From Hymenolepis diminuta (Eukaryota > Platyhelminthes > Cestoda > Cyclophyllidea > Hymenolepididae), in assembly GCA_900708905.1 (NCBI GenBank), contig CAADRB010000035.1, forward strand, positions 1,449,368-1,513,367: 64,000 bases of DNA, read 5' to 3'. Under the pieces are notes generated by a model. The model saw only the letters and a list, made by a program, of their open reading frames with translations, was not told the DNA's origin and did not search any database. Numbering within the stretch: the first letter of the stretch is position 1; each line of letters opens with the position of its first letter. Shown here one piece after another: positions 50,560-63,973 of this stretch. The position numbers and the translations under genes were made by a program.

Positions 50560-53500
50560 GATGAAAGACAATTTGTTCGTGTGAAAAGGACCAACGAACA
50601 GGTTTAATATTGCAAATTACCATTTATTTGTCAAATTTTAAATGAGAAGAAAATATATTTTGTTGAATTAATACTTATTGTCTTCATTTTCCACATTAAA
50701 ACTAACCTTGTAGAATTTTTCCCTTCAGTTACATTGTTGGGATAATTATAAAGGTTATCTATATTTAAACATAATTCAAAAAGGTAATTCGTTGTCGAGA
50801 CAATTTTAAATTATCAGCTCTTAACTGACATTCTAGTAAATGGCCTTCGTAGGAGATTTTGAAAGAAGGGATTATGATCCACCCGCAAAACTCTGTTTCA
50901 TTCTTGAAGACAATGTTGACATAGAAATTCTCTAATTCGAAATAAATGGCATTTCTAAATTAGTACATTAACTAATCAAAATGAAAAGTCAACACACTGA
51001 TTGATCTGTACTAAATAAAATGAAGCAATTTAATTATTATACAAAAAATGAATTTTTAAAAATAATTGAGTGTTTTAAAAGATATAAAGTTGGCCAATGT
51101 TATCATATATTTGGGCTTGAGTGATCACTTATCAATAATATTATCAAAATTCATATATAAATAGTTAAACTGGTAAGGGAAAAACATTTCCCATGGTCAC
51201 AAAAGTCAAAATATTAAATTATTATACTCTTGATTAAATATCTTGGCAATTTTTGTTGGTGCTGAATTAATTCAGTAAAAACAGTGTCCTCTTTAAAGTT
51301 TTGGCATTATATGACTACTTTGAATAGAGTGAATTTGTGATGCTTATTCAATTTAGGTAGGACTCAAAATAATGAAAAATTATAACTGAAAATGAATGAA
51401 ATAGTCCCACTTGCCTTGAGATTAGCCTTAAAAATGGTTAAGAAGATAAAACTACGATTTGCAGCAGTCTTTTCATGTTTGTTGATCTCTTATCCACTTA
51501 CTTTGGTGCCTCTTTATCCATTATTTCTAACTCGACCTCCACCGCTTTACTGTTGGCCCTTTCCTATGTACTCCATTAAGAATTTCTCGGACTCATTATT
51601 AGGAAGTTTAAATAATAGTTGGCTAGGGTAGAGGGAAGATTTTCCGAAACCGTTTATATGTGAGGCCCCCCTTACTGATCGGAATTAGTCAGCACCATCA
51701 TACGCATAATCAGATGTGCACAAGGTAGTGTTGTTTTCGTGATCTCCGATCGAAAAGGAATACATGCGGATCACTGCTTCGCCAATATACTTTTTATACC
51801 CATCTAGATTTTCTCTAAAGGATTTAGAAGCGGTTTTAGTTTTTTACTTGTTGGAGGTGTGAATGGTTGTTACTAAAGTCGCAATTTAATCGAATTGAAC
51901 TACCGCTAGCCATTCACAAATCACAATACAGATATAGAGAAAATTAAACTCCATTTGAATATGCATATTTTTGGGGCATCAAAATGTGAAAATGCCTCCT
52001 TGTATTATAATTATGTGAAAAGCATCTCTAAAGATAGAGTTGTGAACTTGATATTTGCAATTAGATTACATTTTGAATACCTGATATCATGTGGAATGAG
52101 AATGTCTAAGCAGTGAAGTGGGCGGAAAAGGTGAGCATAATAACATTTGACCGATTTTGTATTTAGAAGTATGTGCTTCTGGGTAACTTTACGTTTGTTA
52201 ATTACTGAATTCGGAATTGTGTAAGTCACCTTGTTAGGGTAAATCTGGCTTGAATCGCCGCATTTACAGAGCGAATGCCCGACTCTAACTTGTTTTTGAG
52301 TAAATTTTCTGATCCGATGATTTTGGCTGTTTCTGCTTGCTCGAATTCTTGAAGATTTTCCAAACTATTTTCTATTCGTCATCCATCATCCGACTTAGTT
52401 TCTGTTTCCATGATTACAGTTTGACTTAACCTCTGTTTCGCCGGGGTCATCTCTCCCTATATTGCTGTCAGCGGTAAATTCTGCTTCATTTTTGATAAGA
52501 GCCCGTTTTTGAAACACATTTGCTGATATATCACGCATGCTTTACAAAACTATTTAGTTATTTCTCTCGGATTTCTTTCATAAATGTTTCTGACTCTGAC
52601 GCAGTAATTCTAGAAGTTTATTTATCACCTTGGTTACTTTTCACACTATTTCTTAGCTGATGTTCCACAGACTTAAATGAATTTGATGGTCAAGGCTCTG
52701 TAAAATTGACAGATTAGTCAAGACTGCATATCTCATTCCTTTGGTTACATTTGCGATGTACAATTCTTTGAAATATAGCTGGTTTTCAGCAGTTGTACAC
52801 GTTATGACACCAGGATTTTACTCTGCTACTAAGGTAGGGAGGAACAATGCCAATTATAGTACGGCCGAATACCTTGTTCTTCGATGCAAGTTGAGCTGAA
52901 TCATCTGGTGTGGAATTGTCCTTGATGACCCTATCATTGTTAGCGTTTGTGTCATTATTTGGTTCATTTCTCCAATTAGCTTTTCAGTTTTCAATTATGC
53001 ATCCAATCTCCTTCTGGTCCTGCTACTTAGTCGCATCCACTTTCACTCTCAGCTAAGTTTTTCGCTTCTCTCCATAGATACAAAACCATACATATTTTGG
53101 TACAATCGTCTGAAATCTTCGAGCGTTCAGATGGAATCTGAAAATTCCAGAACATTCCGCATGGTTTCTTCGTATGATTCTCTTTGACATTAACATGCTA
53201 GTCTAGGCATCCGTATTTCAGTGGAGCTTTCGTGTATTAATCTTGAGCAAATCATATCGCTTACCATTAAGAGTTATATTTTAAAGGATTTTCATTGGTG
53301 GCTGATGAAGAACCCGAAAAAGCACGACTGAACTTTATCTTGCCCTCTAAACTATGAAAAGTACTTAAACAATAAACACAAATTGTCTTATATATCCCAA
53401 ATTGGAAATGAAAATCTGACAATCGATAGGTCAGCACATGAGAAATAAACTTATAAGTGTATTGGGTGTACTCTTAGTGTAGTCAATCAAATGCATGGAA

Positions 53501-54506
53501 AATAATCGATTTGACTTCTAAATAGGATCTGATTTACCTCTCTTTGTAAGGAAATTGAGGTAAATATTGTGACGCTGTGCAGGAACAGGGAATTTTTGTG
53601 AATATGCCTATAGGATCAAAGTTCACAAATTCGCGGAGATAGGATGTGACTATCTATACATATACCATAATCCTTCAAGATGGTGGTAAGCTTATTATCG
53701 AAGGAGAACACCTAATTAAGTCCAACAATGGATATTAAGAATAACAGACTATCTTGATTTAACAGCTAAATGATCGACCGTAAGTTTCAAATCATCGGGT
53801 TGTTATCCGACTTAGGAACAAAGTTCCGTCATGCTCATCCTACTTAAAATGAAAAAAAGCTCAGATTCACCTTTAAACCACTTTGGTGTTGAGGATTTGG
53901 AAGTGGGTTAAGCTAGCAACCCCCAATATGGAAGCACTTGCCCCCTACGTGTACCAAAATGGGGGTGAAATAGACCAAAGGGAAATTCGAACGTCAAATA
54001 ATGACAAGCACACTCCCATAATGTCTTAGACGGATACGACTATTGTGGCAAGATGACTGTTTCATATCCCTCATAATGTACCTAGGTCTAGCTTTTTATA
54101 TTTCTTGCTCTTATATACCTCAATACGACGATAAGTACTTTTTGAGGATCTGGAACTGTGATTGATCGAGAGATCTGCCTGCAGAACTGTGACTGGTAGA
54201 TGCGTAAGTGGTCTCATGGTTGCATTTCCTGGAATATAAAAAGGGAGGATTGAAGTCCTGGATCACATCTTCCAGAGATCACAAAGAGATGCAAGAAAAT
54301 GGGGGTAGAAATAAGTACCGAAGTTTACAGATGAGGTCATACATTTTTAAAGAATATGAAGTTAAGACTCCCTAGGTTATTTATCATTCCCTTTTCTTTA
54401 TTGGGTTTCCTTTCAAAATCCAATTTTATAAACTTTGAAATGTTTTTAAATAGAACTGACATCAAGTCGGTTTCTAAGTCAGTTTTCTGCTGTAAAATTT
54501 CGGGTG
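50560..54506. other. Intergenic, no supported gene
   Basis: I searched for annexin core exons that could belong to gene E and found none. A 79-codon hydrophobic open frame at 51392-51631 has no family resemblance. The rest is AT-rich. Confidence 0.45.
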
Positions 54507-54510
54507 AACT

Positions 54511-54884
54511 TGTGGAGTTCATAACGCTAACAAGGCTGATTGAATCACGTGGGTTAGAACTTTCTGGGAGGTGCAGCATTTAACCGATCGCGTAGAAAAC
54601 AAGCGCGGACGCGGTGCAGAGACCTTCTCAACCAATCAGCAATCAGGATCCCTGCAGCCTAACATGGTTTTGTATTTAATGACTAAGATTTTGAGTCACG
54701 GTAACAACTAAATGATCAAGAAATCCTCTCCACTCAGCATCCTTCTGGTTCTTGCCACTTTGGGCATAGCTTAGGTTATTTGGGAGTAAACTGACAAGAG
54801 AGGACTCTGCAAGAGGCTATTTGGACGGCTTCGGAGGATTACTTAGGTGTAGCAGAAAGATCTACTGGTGTACTGTCCGCTACA
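54511..54884 (-). mobile_element. Solo LTR-like element, copy 3
   Basis: The element is 374 bases on the minus strand (TGTAGCGGA at 54884, CTCCACA at 54511), flanked by AACT on both sides (54507-54510 and 54885-54888). It is the same length as copy 1. The open frame of 80 codons that overlaps it is not a gene. Confidence 0.82.
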
Positions 54885-54888
54885 AACT

Positions 54889-56665
54889 CAACTGGAAAGC
54901 GAAAACTAAAATTGACGATTTCTATTAAGCTTCTACTTCACTTGAAATTTATTAATACCAATAAAAACGAGTCCGGATAGTAGGCAATTTCGTTTTTAAT
55001 AATTTGATAATCGGTACTTCTATTAATCAGCAGGAGGCTATCGTCATATCTACCTATCAAACTACTGGAGGGACTAATGTGGACGCTAGACACAATTCCC
55101 TACCCTATTTTTCTACTTCTTATCTTTAAACGTCTAGTGGAGTTTCTCACTGCTTTTTGACCTCTTAAAACGTAACTTTGATACCGCGATTATCAAGCAC
55201 AGCGGCTTGATACAGCAACCGTTTCGCTTCTTTCCGACTTCTATCGGTCAACTCTTAAAGCCATATCCTTCAACCAGCACCTCTTTATCTGCAGTTTCTA
55301 CTATCAATAGACTCTGTTGTTCTATCCCTAATTCAATCTGTCAAATGATTTTCTCTAAAATGACATTCAAAAATCTTTTTGCCTTTTTCTGAATATATAA
55401 TGTTATGAACTTATGATTCATCCACTTCCTGCTACAAATGGTGGCCCTCCATCCAGCAACAAGGGAAATAATATTTTTAAAAGGCTCGAATATGACGAGA
55501 TACTCTGATTAACCAAACTCGCTCCCACCCAGTTAACAATAAGTCAATTTGCATGCATTGAATTTGCATATTTCGATGAATTTTGCTATTGAAATGGTGA
55601 GAGAAAAAATAAAGTTGTCATTATATTGCTACTGACAAATTGTCAGTAAATATTGTTAACGACATTGCAGCATTTCTTTCTCAATTTCCTTTTCTGAATC
55701 AAATACTGAAATCACGATTGTACAACAACTCCAATTCGTAATGACGGTTGAATTTTAGAGTGTCAAGTCATTTGCCTTCGGCATTTCTTGCTTGTGAAAG
55801 TTTTGGTCGTACCCGAGGCGATCAGTTTTCAAATGGGTCCTTAAAGGGCTATTTTCTAAAACTTTTATCTACTCCAGTGACTCGGTATCAGAGCCGCAAT
55901 TTGATGGTTCTGGGTTAAGAAGATATGAAATGTGAGTTTTAGGATTACTCACCCTCTCTCTCTCTCTCTCTCTTCAATGTACTAAAACTTGAAAGCTATG
56001 CATCCTACCGCCCAATTCGCAGGCTCTCTATGATCTTTTAATAGATGAACTTATTTTTATTGAAATTCTTGAACAGTTTGCAATGTCCATTACTGGCTCC
56101 AACTGAATTCAAGTGCGAATCCCTCAAGCAGAAGGTCCATTAGCAGATAAAGGAAACGCCAGAGATTTCATAATACTATCTTTCAATACCGAAAATTAGT
56201 ATTAAGAAACTCCTGGACTTGGGTGTTATTACATTTTCGCTGAGATACGTTTATTTAGTCATCGAAATGCAGGTGTTCTTTGAGGTGTCCTTTTTGTCCT
56301 TACCTGAACTCTGGCCGATTCTAGTTCACATATGTTTGTGGGGTTTAGTTTTACTGCATTTTACTTAATCTTTATCGTAATAAGCTCTTCTGACCTGATC
56401 TGACCCACTTTGTTACCCTGAATGACTAAAGACATAGTTGCTTAGTCATTCCACTTTCTCAATGCGTTCAATGTGATTTTGCATTTCATAATTCGTAATC
56501 GTCAGTTATTGTTCAGGCGCCTTGTGTCTGATTTTCAATTTCTTGAATATTTACTACCTCTTATTACTACTTACTACTATTTACTATTTCTACTAAAGTG
56601 TTGATATTTATTCATTGATATTTGATAAGTGTTCCTTTTTAAAAATAATATTCTTGCCGAAATAG
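54889..56665. other. Intergenic, with a (CT)n tract
   Basis: A CT dinucleotide run occupies 55954-55972. No gene is recognised. The end of the interval is a splice acceptor (GAAATAG) abutting the gene F start codon, so a 5' untranslated exon of F may lie here. Confidence 0.45.
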
Positions 56666-57603
56666 ATGTTCACGACACCTGTCAACTGGAACCAAATCCT
56701 TCAACAGCTGCAGCAGGTTAACCCGCCCCAACCGGGTGGAAATACAGCTAGTGGACAACAACCTCAACAACCTCTGTACAATCCAATGCAATCCTTATTA
56801 TCCCAACCTCTTAATTTGAATCAAGGAATGACGGGAGGGTCGAATGCGAATTCGATTGGACGTCCGATGCCACCCACTTTACCCCCTCCGCCGAGTAATT
56901 CAGGTTATTCTCATTTTTGAATGTTATGAATTAAATTTAATGAATTGTTTTCATTTCATTAGATATGTGCTGTAATCACGAAAAATTAACATTTTTTCAT
57001 CCTTTAATCAGCTTGGTATGCATCAAATCCGCCTCAATTTTTGACACAATCTCCATTTCCTCAAATTGGTAATTTAAATCACGGACCGACGGGAATGCCA
57101 AATTTAAATCCATATTTTAATCCACACACTCCAGAGATCTTCCGCACTTTACCTACTCCACCTTTAGCTCATAAAGGTAATTATTAATTCGATTAATACC
57201 TCAGGAATGCATAATAGTAGTCGCTTAAGCATTTCTGAAAATAATATTGAATATCATCTATTTTTTTCGCTTCTTCTTCCCAATAGGATGCCCTACCAGC
57301 CAACCGCCTCAAAGATCTACTCAGCCCCCAGATATTATACCGCCGAATACTACAGAACCTCTCCCATTCTCATGGTGTCCTTTTAATAATTTTCGTTATG
57401 GTACCGGAATATTTCCAGGGGTCCCACCATCTATTGAACGGGATTTGGAATATGCGGATGAGAAACGTTTAATGAGTAATGTGCCGTGGTTTCCATCACC
57501 TCCTGCAGCTCATGCTACGCCAAATCATCCACCGAAACTAGAATTTCCCCGGGTTCGAGGTCCCCCTCCTTCGGCTCATTCAGGTTATACAAACGATGGT
57601 TAA
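56666..57603 (+). CDS. Gene F: proline-rich protein, three exons
   Basis: Exons 56666-56903, 57012-57176 and 57287-57603 join through phase-1 introns with GT/AG borders to an open frame of 239 residues. The protein is rich in Pro, Asn, Gln and Ser (QQLQQVNPPQPGG near the start; PPTLPPPPSN; TPPLAHKG). Its only less simple part is in exon 3 (PFSWCPFNNFRYGTGIFPGVPP, then IERDLEYADEKRLMSNVPWF), which may be a short folded or binding motif. There is no signal peptide or membrane segment. The last 20 bases contain a second possible phase-1 donor (TCAG then GTTATA at 57583), so more exons could follow. I do not recognise the family. The exon-phase pattern resembles the annexin N-terminal exons of this cluster. 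Confidence 0.65.
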
Positions 57604-58439
57604 ATACCTGATGCGATTACATTTTGATGGACATTTCTAAATGTGCTGTTGAATGTGAAATATAGCATGGTTCCTTTGTTCCGCTTTGCGTCTTTCGGTA
57701 AAATACGACTTAGGGCTATTACCATAGCAATTTCACTGAACTTAGGAAATGAGTTTCGTTATTAGTAAGCTGTATATCTGTGACTAATGTATATATGCTC
57801 TCTATTAACTCAAAAGTGGACGCCGGATAGGTCAGAAATCACGAGACCAATATTCTTCACGCACATCCAGCAACTTGAATAACTAATCATATTGTTCAGC
57901 AGGAGGATTGGTTAAATTCAAATTACTCATATGAGCTTTTTTTAATTGGTATTCATCATAAAATTACCCTATAACCATGCCAGCGGAGAAAGGAAGGCAA
58001 CAAATCACCATTTACGACGACCAAGTGAAATTTGAACAGCCAACCGGTGATTCACACAATCTATAATTAAATTTATTAATTTGGTCCGAAAATCATGTTC
58101 AGCGGGGGAATCAGTTGTTCTACCAATAATCTATCTTGGGCGCTGTAGTAAAAAACTAGTATAAATTATAAAAATGAGTTAATATTAAACGCTTTATCAC
58201 TTAGCGACTAATGAAGAGAGGCAACTTTACAACTTTCGAGATTGCCTGTCACGTAAGTTAATAACTAATAACAGAAATAGTTTGATTAAGGAGAACGGGT
58301 ATGTGAAATAGGTCACAGAGTAGATGAACTCGGGCTTAGTGCCATGTGTCTATTATCCATTCTCATGGAGCATTGTTGGTGGAAATCATTTTTCTTGAGC
58401 TATAATCAGATGAGTAGTATTTTTGGGATCATTAAGCTC
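57604..58439. other. 3' flank of gene F, no supported gene
   Basis: I found no further exon of gene F and no poly(A) signal I would defend. It is ordinary AT-rich sequence. Confidence 0.4.
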
Positions 58440-59640
58440 TACTTACAAGGACAGGAATCTAGGAGTCAGATCCCGAAGCTTGCACTTTGGAATGCTAGTT
58501 CCTGCTACAATGGAATGGAGCTTCTGAATACTAAGTGTCAAGAGTCTGATCAAGAATTTCACCTGGCAGTTTTAACTGAAACAAAAATCTCGGAGACTAC
58601 AGTCGTTCCTGACTGTGATATGTACAATTCTGAACGAAAAACCAACTCGAAACTAATTGACTGTATTGTCCTTATTATAAGTGACTTACAACTCTAAGTT
58701 CAAGAATTTGAAATCGTTCTAAGACGTAGTTATGAGTTAGTCATAATTGTCTCCGTGTTCATAACTGTAATGCACTGGGTACCTGTTTATCCCAAATTCT
58801 AGAGAGAAACTTTTACGGAAAATAGATACGGCATTGAGACACAATGTCTAAAAGCAGCTGTATCATCTTCGTGGGTGATCTTGACTGTTGTCTTAGTACT
58901 GATGCTCACAATAACAGTTGTGACAATGTTATAGGACACTTCATAGAGACCGCAAAAGATCGAAGAGAGAATGAACTACGCTCATTAAGGTTCTGTGGAA
59001 AGAAACTGATTAAATGCTGCTAATTCCTACATTTGAAGGTCTAATAGAAGACGGCATATTTGATACCATTCAAGAACAGGTCGAGGTTCAAACAGATTGA
59101 CTCATTTTAGTTGTTCTGTTCCCGTGATTATCAAAATGGGAAATAGATTAATCGTTTGTTTGTATACAAAATTCGAATAACATTATTGACCTATCTGACG
59201 ATTAAAGTTTTCGAAAAATCTTAGACAATGAGTTGAATTACAGCAAAGTTAATCTTCACCAAATGACATTTTCATTACACATTCTTTTGATTGCTGACAA
59301 CCACATTTTATCATCTAGGTAGATGCTGAAGTAACCAAAATTTGCTAAGGCATGGGTTTAGGAAACACCTTCTGCCTTCTACTTGATATTTTGGGCAAAT
59401 AGATGGCAACAGATATCAAACACCGTGGAAAAGAAAAAAAGTCATTTGCATTATTTAATTATGACGAAAGAATTAAGCATCCAGACAGAGAAGGAAGGTT
59501 TAATTGAAAGAAGAGTAAGGGACTGGGTATCAGGTGGAGAGTGCTTATCGAATCACGATGAAATTCAAGATAATTTGGGAATGATTAAGCATGGAGACAT
59601 AAACACATCTGTGATCAGATATCAGTAAACTTAGGGATTC
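58440..59640 (+). mobile_element. LINE relic, endonuclease and linker region
   Basis: An open block (58344-58697) contains IPKLALWNASSC and FHLAVLTETKI, matching in pattern the endonuclease start of the LINE at 21129 (LGLWSVRSC, FRLAVLTE). About 170 bases further on, FVGDLDCCLS corresponds to the GDFN motif of these endonucleases. Near 59383-59628, a block with NTVEKKKSHLHYLI and SIQTEKEGLI...RVRDW looks like the linker before RT. Frames change and stops intervene, so it is dead. RT itself was not found. Confidence 0.6.
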
Positions 59641-62600
59641 GAGGCCTGAGGTAAAAGCAGGGTAATCGAACAGGCTTTAGCAAACTGGAAGCATAGCTTT
59701 GAAGTTGGGACATGAAAGGTCAGCGCTAAGGTCATCCCCTTTTTAAAACTATGTGAATCACATTCCGGAATGTGGTAAATTTCATTTTCAAATTGCAGTA
59801 TAATCTATTAATTTGTCATTACAATTTATGGAAACTCAACTGAATTCTTATAACTCAGTAAATGAAATGGAATAGGATTAGAAACTGATTATATTAATGT
59901 TCTGGCAACTGATATGACAGGGTTGACTGTGAATCCACTAACGCTAGGTTCCTAGTCTAACAATAAAGCCCTCAAGATTTATGCCACAAGGTAAGTGCAA
60001 CATCACCAGCTATTACCGGCCAAGTCAGATACTTCATTTGATCGATACCCACTGTCAAGCATGGAATATCTGGAAGAGCTGGCCACAATATTGTTCCTGG
60101 TTTTTATTCACCATCATACCTCTGGCATTAGGAGTTGGGGAATACACTTCGAACAATTATCACTCTACAAACGAAACTTACGATATTTATGAATTGTAGT
60201 TACCAATTTTTCTAGTCACGTGTTTAAATTTAAAGGCTTGTCTACCGTCAAACTCAATTTCTAACAATCTTTGATTAATGGGGTTTACTCCCATTCAGCG
60301 AAAAACTGATTTCATTTCAAACGCTACTAATTGAGTTCAGTAGTACCTTACTAATACGTCACGAATAGCCAAAATTTGAGTTTTGTATGAACTTAATGAT
60401 ATGATTCCATCCTTCAAATTGCTCTTAGATAATCGTAAACTGTCCTGTGGATTGCAAATAGACAAAAGCTTTTCTCAAATCGGTAAAACGAAAGTTTTGA
60501 GGTGACGCTGGATGTATTTTATACCAAAAGTAAGAAAGAGACTGGGAAAGGCCGAACAACAAAGACGCTGTGGATGAGAAATAAAGAACAAAATTGAAGA
60601 TTAATAAAGGGTGATCCTTTAATATTTTCCAATTTCCATAAATTTTGCTTGTCATATTGTCCTTTTGAGGAATGGTGCAGCATTTGGTAGAGTTGAAGTA
60701 AACACTTTTGGCATTGGTTCAGCTAACACATTTTTAAAAGAATACCTTTCGGTCTTGACAGTAACTACCCAATTTATATCGGAAAAGATCTTCTCCGACC
60801 TAATTTTTCTGAAATTGAAGCTAATAGAATTAGACAATGAAGATGTCCAGAACAGAATGTAACACTGAGTACGACCTGCATAGCTTTTATGCAGCAAGAT
60901 AATCTCATGAGAGTTTAACAAAATATGATTGGTTTGTTAATGTTCAAGCAATATTTTACTATTCTCTGCGAATTTGTAAAATTTTTATATTCTCTCTTAA
61001 TTTTAGGCCATAGAGTTTGCTCTGGAATATCCCCCACTGTTTGTATGAGTTTCTGTGAAAATATGAGAAACATAAGCAAATATATGAGGGTCATTCTAGG
61101 GTAACAGTCGAGTGAACAGTGAACAGATAAGAGTTACCAGTAGGTAAAAGGCACATTCATGACCAGGCTGTGCTTCAAGACCGCCTGGGTAGTCTCTGTT
61201 AGGACAGTTAAACCCGATAATGATGTGGCAAAACGAATAATAACAGAGTTCATATAAACAAATATTAGTTCGCCATGGTCGTAGCTGAGGTTAGATCAGG
61301 AAAGTTTACCTCTGAAAGTGATTGCATTTTATTAAATAAATTAGTTAAATTCTAGATATTAAAAAAACTGCGGTACTTCATAAAGATTCACTTAATATAC
61401 AGTAGAATTCTCATAAATTCAAATGAACTACAGCCTCCTTCTAAGCCCATTATGCAAAATGTTCACCAAACTTCGTTTGAGTGAAGATTAGCCAACCTGA
61501 GAAGGCCATTATGAGAAATTCATCTTCCATCACCCATTCTGTTCACCAGAATCAACCAGAGCGGTTGGCCATTCACGCCACTGGATGAACACCAATGAGC
61601 ATCGATTTCTTAATGTCTAAGTTGACAGACATGTACGATGAACACTGTGCCGTCGACTTATAAGATATCTTATATCACTAATGGGGAATGTGAGAGACCG
61701 AGGAAGATAGAAAGTGATACATATGCAGAGATCAAGAGGTGAATTATGATGCGTTGAGTTGAGTTTCTTGTTTACAGGTCATTGTAATTTTCAGAAACGG
61801 TTATTTAAACATTAACAAATGACTCGTAGGACATAGGAGATATTGGAGTCAAAAAGTAGATTTTTACGCCTGTGGACTTCCAGAATACAATATTTCCATT
61901 TGTCCGCTACTAGCTGTTTCCTCTTGGGAATTAATAGAGATTACAAAGAAAGCAATTCATAAAATTCTGACATCAAATTAACTTATTCCGAATGAATCGG
62001 GATGTTCAGCATTGTCAGAAGGGAAAATGTTTGAATTTGTACCTACTCATGGAGTGCCATTAGGTGATATTTTCGGCGGCATTAGTAATAATATTGGTTG
62101 GTTACTGTTGGTATCTTCCAAACACTTCTCGCTTCGAATTTCTTTAATGCTAAATTCCAATCAGCTCTTGATTAGTTGACAAAAAATGCCAATACGAAAT
62201 CGGAATATAATTGTAGAAAAAATAAGTTATTACGAAATAATTTCATTAATATTAACATTATTCCAGTTCGATTATATTTCAATTACACTGACCTACGTAC
62301 AGTTTGATTAATTTCATTTAATTGTTTAAATTTTAATTTATTTATCTAAAACTAAACGTAATAGTATTGATATATTTCTCTGAAAATGCGGAAATTTAAA
62401 TACTTTGTCCAAATTATATACCTAGCGGACCCTAAATTGGGAAATATTCTTAATTTCACATTGATGTGCAGAGGACTATATAAAAGGTGGTACCTTCAGC
62501 AACATCCCATCGTCAATGAGAATCGATAAACATGAGTAGCAATAATGATTAGCAGAAAATGATTGGGTATAACAAATGAGGCTCAAAAGTGTCATCTGGC

Positions 62601-62678
62601 TCAGGAAGGTAATGTATACTTTCAAATGATCCAAAGCTCAGATTATCTGCATCCTTTATTTACTTTCTTCCTAACCCA
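59641..62678. other. Intergenic, no supported gene
   Basis: Open frames do not exceed 89 codons and show no domains. It is AT-rich throughout. Confidence 0.4.
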
Positions 62679-63973
62679 TGGGCTGAAAGTCCGGGCCTAA
62701 CAAAAAAAACACAGTTTTTTGGTTCAAAATTAGCTTTATTCATCAATGTAATCTCCATCAAGAGCAACGCAATCATTCCAGCGCCGCTCTAACATTTCAA
62801 TGCCACTTTTGTAGAAAGATTTATCTTTTGCCTCAAAATAAGCCTCAGTTTCAGCGATAACCTCTTCATTCGTGCGAAATTTCTTACCGGCGAGCATTGT
62901 TTTCTAGTCTGCGAACAGCCAGTAGTCGCTGGGAGCCAAATCTGGCGAATACGGTGGATGTGGGAGCGATTCGAAGTTCAATTCATGTAGTTTTGCCATT
63001 GTTTTGATTCACTTGTCACACGGTGCGTTGTCTTGATGAAAAAATTTTTTCCTTTGCCATATGCGGACGTTTTTTTGCAATTTCGGCCTTCAAACGCTCC
63101 AATAACGCTATGTAATATTCACTGTTANNNNNNNNNNNNNNNNNNNNNNNNNNNNNNNNNNNNNNNNNNNNNNNNNNNNNNNNNNNNNNNNNNNNNNNNN
63201 NNNNNNNNNNNNNNNNNNNNNNNNNNNNNNNNNNNNNNNNNNNNNNNNNNNNNNNNNNNNNNNNNNNNNNNNNNNNNNNNNNNNNNNNNNNNNNNNNNNN
63301 NNNNNNNNNNNNNNNNNNNNNNNNNNNNNNNNNNNNNNNNNNNNNNNNNNNNNNNNNNNNNNNNNNNNNNNNNNNNNNNNNNNNNNNNNNNNNNNNNNNN
63401 NNNNNNNNNNNNNNNNNNNNNNNNNNNNNNNNNGGCACCCACTTTGAACAGAGCTTTCTCATAGTCAAATGCTCATGCAATATGAAGTCAACACGTTCTT
63501 TTGATATGTTCACGATGTCAGCTAACTCACGCGACTTCACTTTTCAATCATTCAAAACAATTCTGTGGATTTTTTATGTTTTCTGGTGTTACCGCCTCAT
63601 TTGGACGTCCACTGCGTTCTGTGTGTCTCGATGTCGGTGTCTCTACGACTACGTTTGAAGTCAGCAAACCAACGTTTTATTGTTGTTTCTGATGGAGCGG
63701 AGTCCCCATAACACTTTTCAAGCCATTGCTTCGCTTGAACGGTATTTTGTCCCATCAAGAAGCAGTGTAAAATTAAAACACGAAATTGCTTTTGATGAAT
63801 TGTTTTGAAAATAACAAAAGTAGCATCACTCTTAGCACAATAACTCGCAAACTAATGAATGAAATATCATGAAATGTTAACAGCTGTCTTTTGAAGGTGA
63901 GTATTAACTGAAAAAAGGTGACTGCAATAAAACTAGCGCCATCGGTGTGTTAGGCCCGGGACTTTTCAGCCCA
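62679..63973 (-). mobile_element. mariner-type DNA transposon, inactivated
   Basis: The element is 1295 bases with inverted ends: TGGGCTGAAAGTCCGGGCCTAA at 62679-62700 (shown here only as the first part, TGGGCTGAAAGTCC) and TGGGCTGAAAAGTCC at the other end. On the minus strand the transposase starts near 63830 with a helix-turn-helix half (QNTVQAKQWLEKCYGD, then TTIKRWFADFK), continues KSRELADIVNISKERVDFIL and MRKLCSKWV, and after the gap has HQDNAP and YSPDLAPSDYWLF, the second and third catalytic Asp positions of the D,D34D type. Stops follow CDK and FAD, and a frameshift lies before HQDN, so it is non-functional. A gap hides the middle. The TA target duplication is clear only on the right side. 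Confidence 0.9.
63128..63433. other. Assembly gap (N run)
   Basis: This is a run of 306 N inside the mariner transposase. It covers the region that should contain the first catalytic Asp. Open frames drawn across it are not real. Confidence 0.99.

Noticed and set aside
51392..51631. 79-codon hydrophobic open frame downstream of gene E
   Set aside because: There is no splice link in phase with gene E and no recognisable family.
50366..56665. Genes E and F as one annexin gene with a very long intron
   Set aside because: F has its own start codon beside an acceptor. Phase-1 joining from E into 56666 would shift F out of its open frame, and no annexin core follows.
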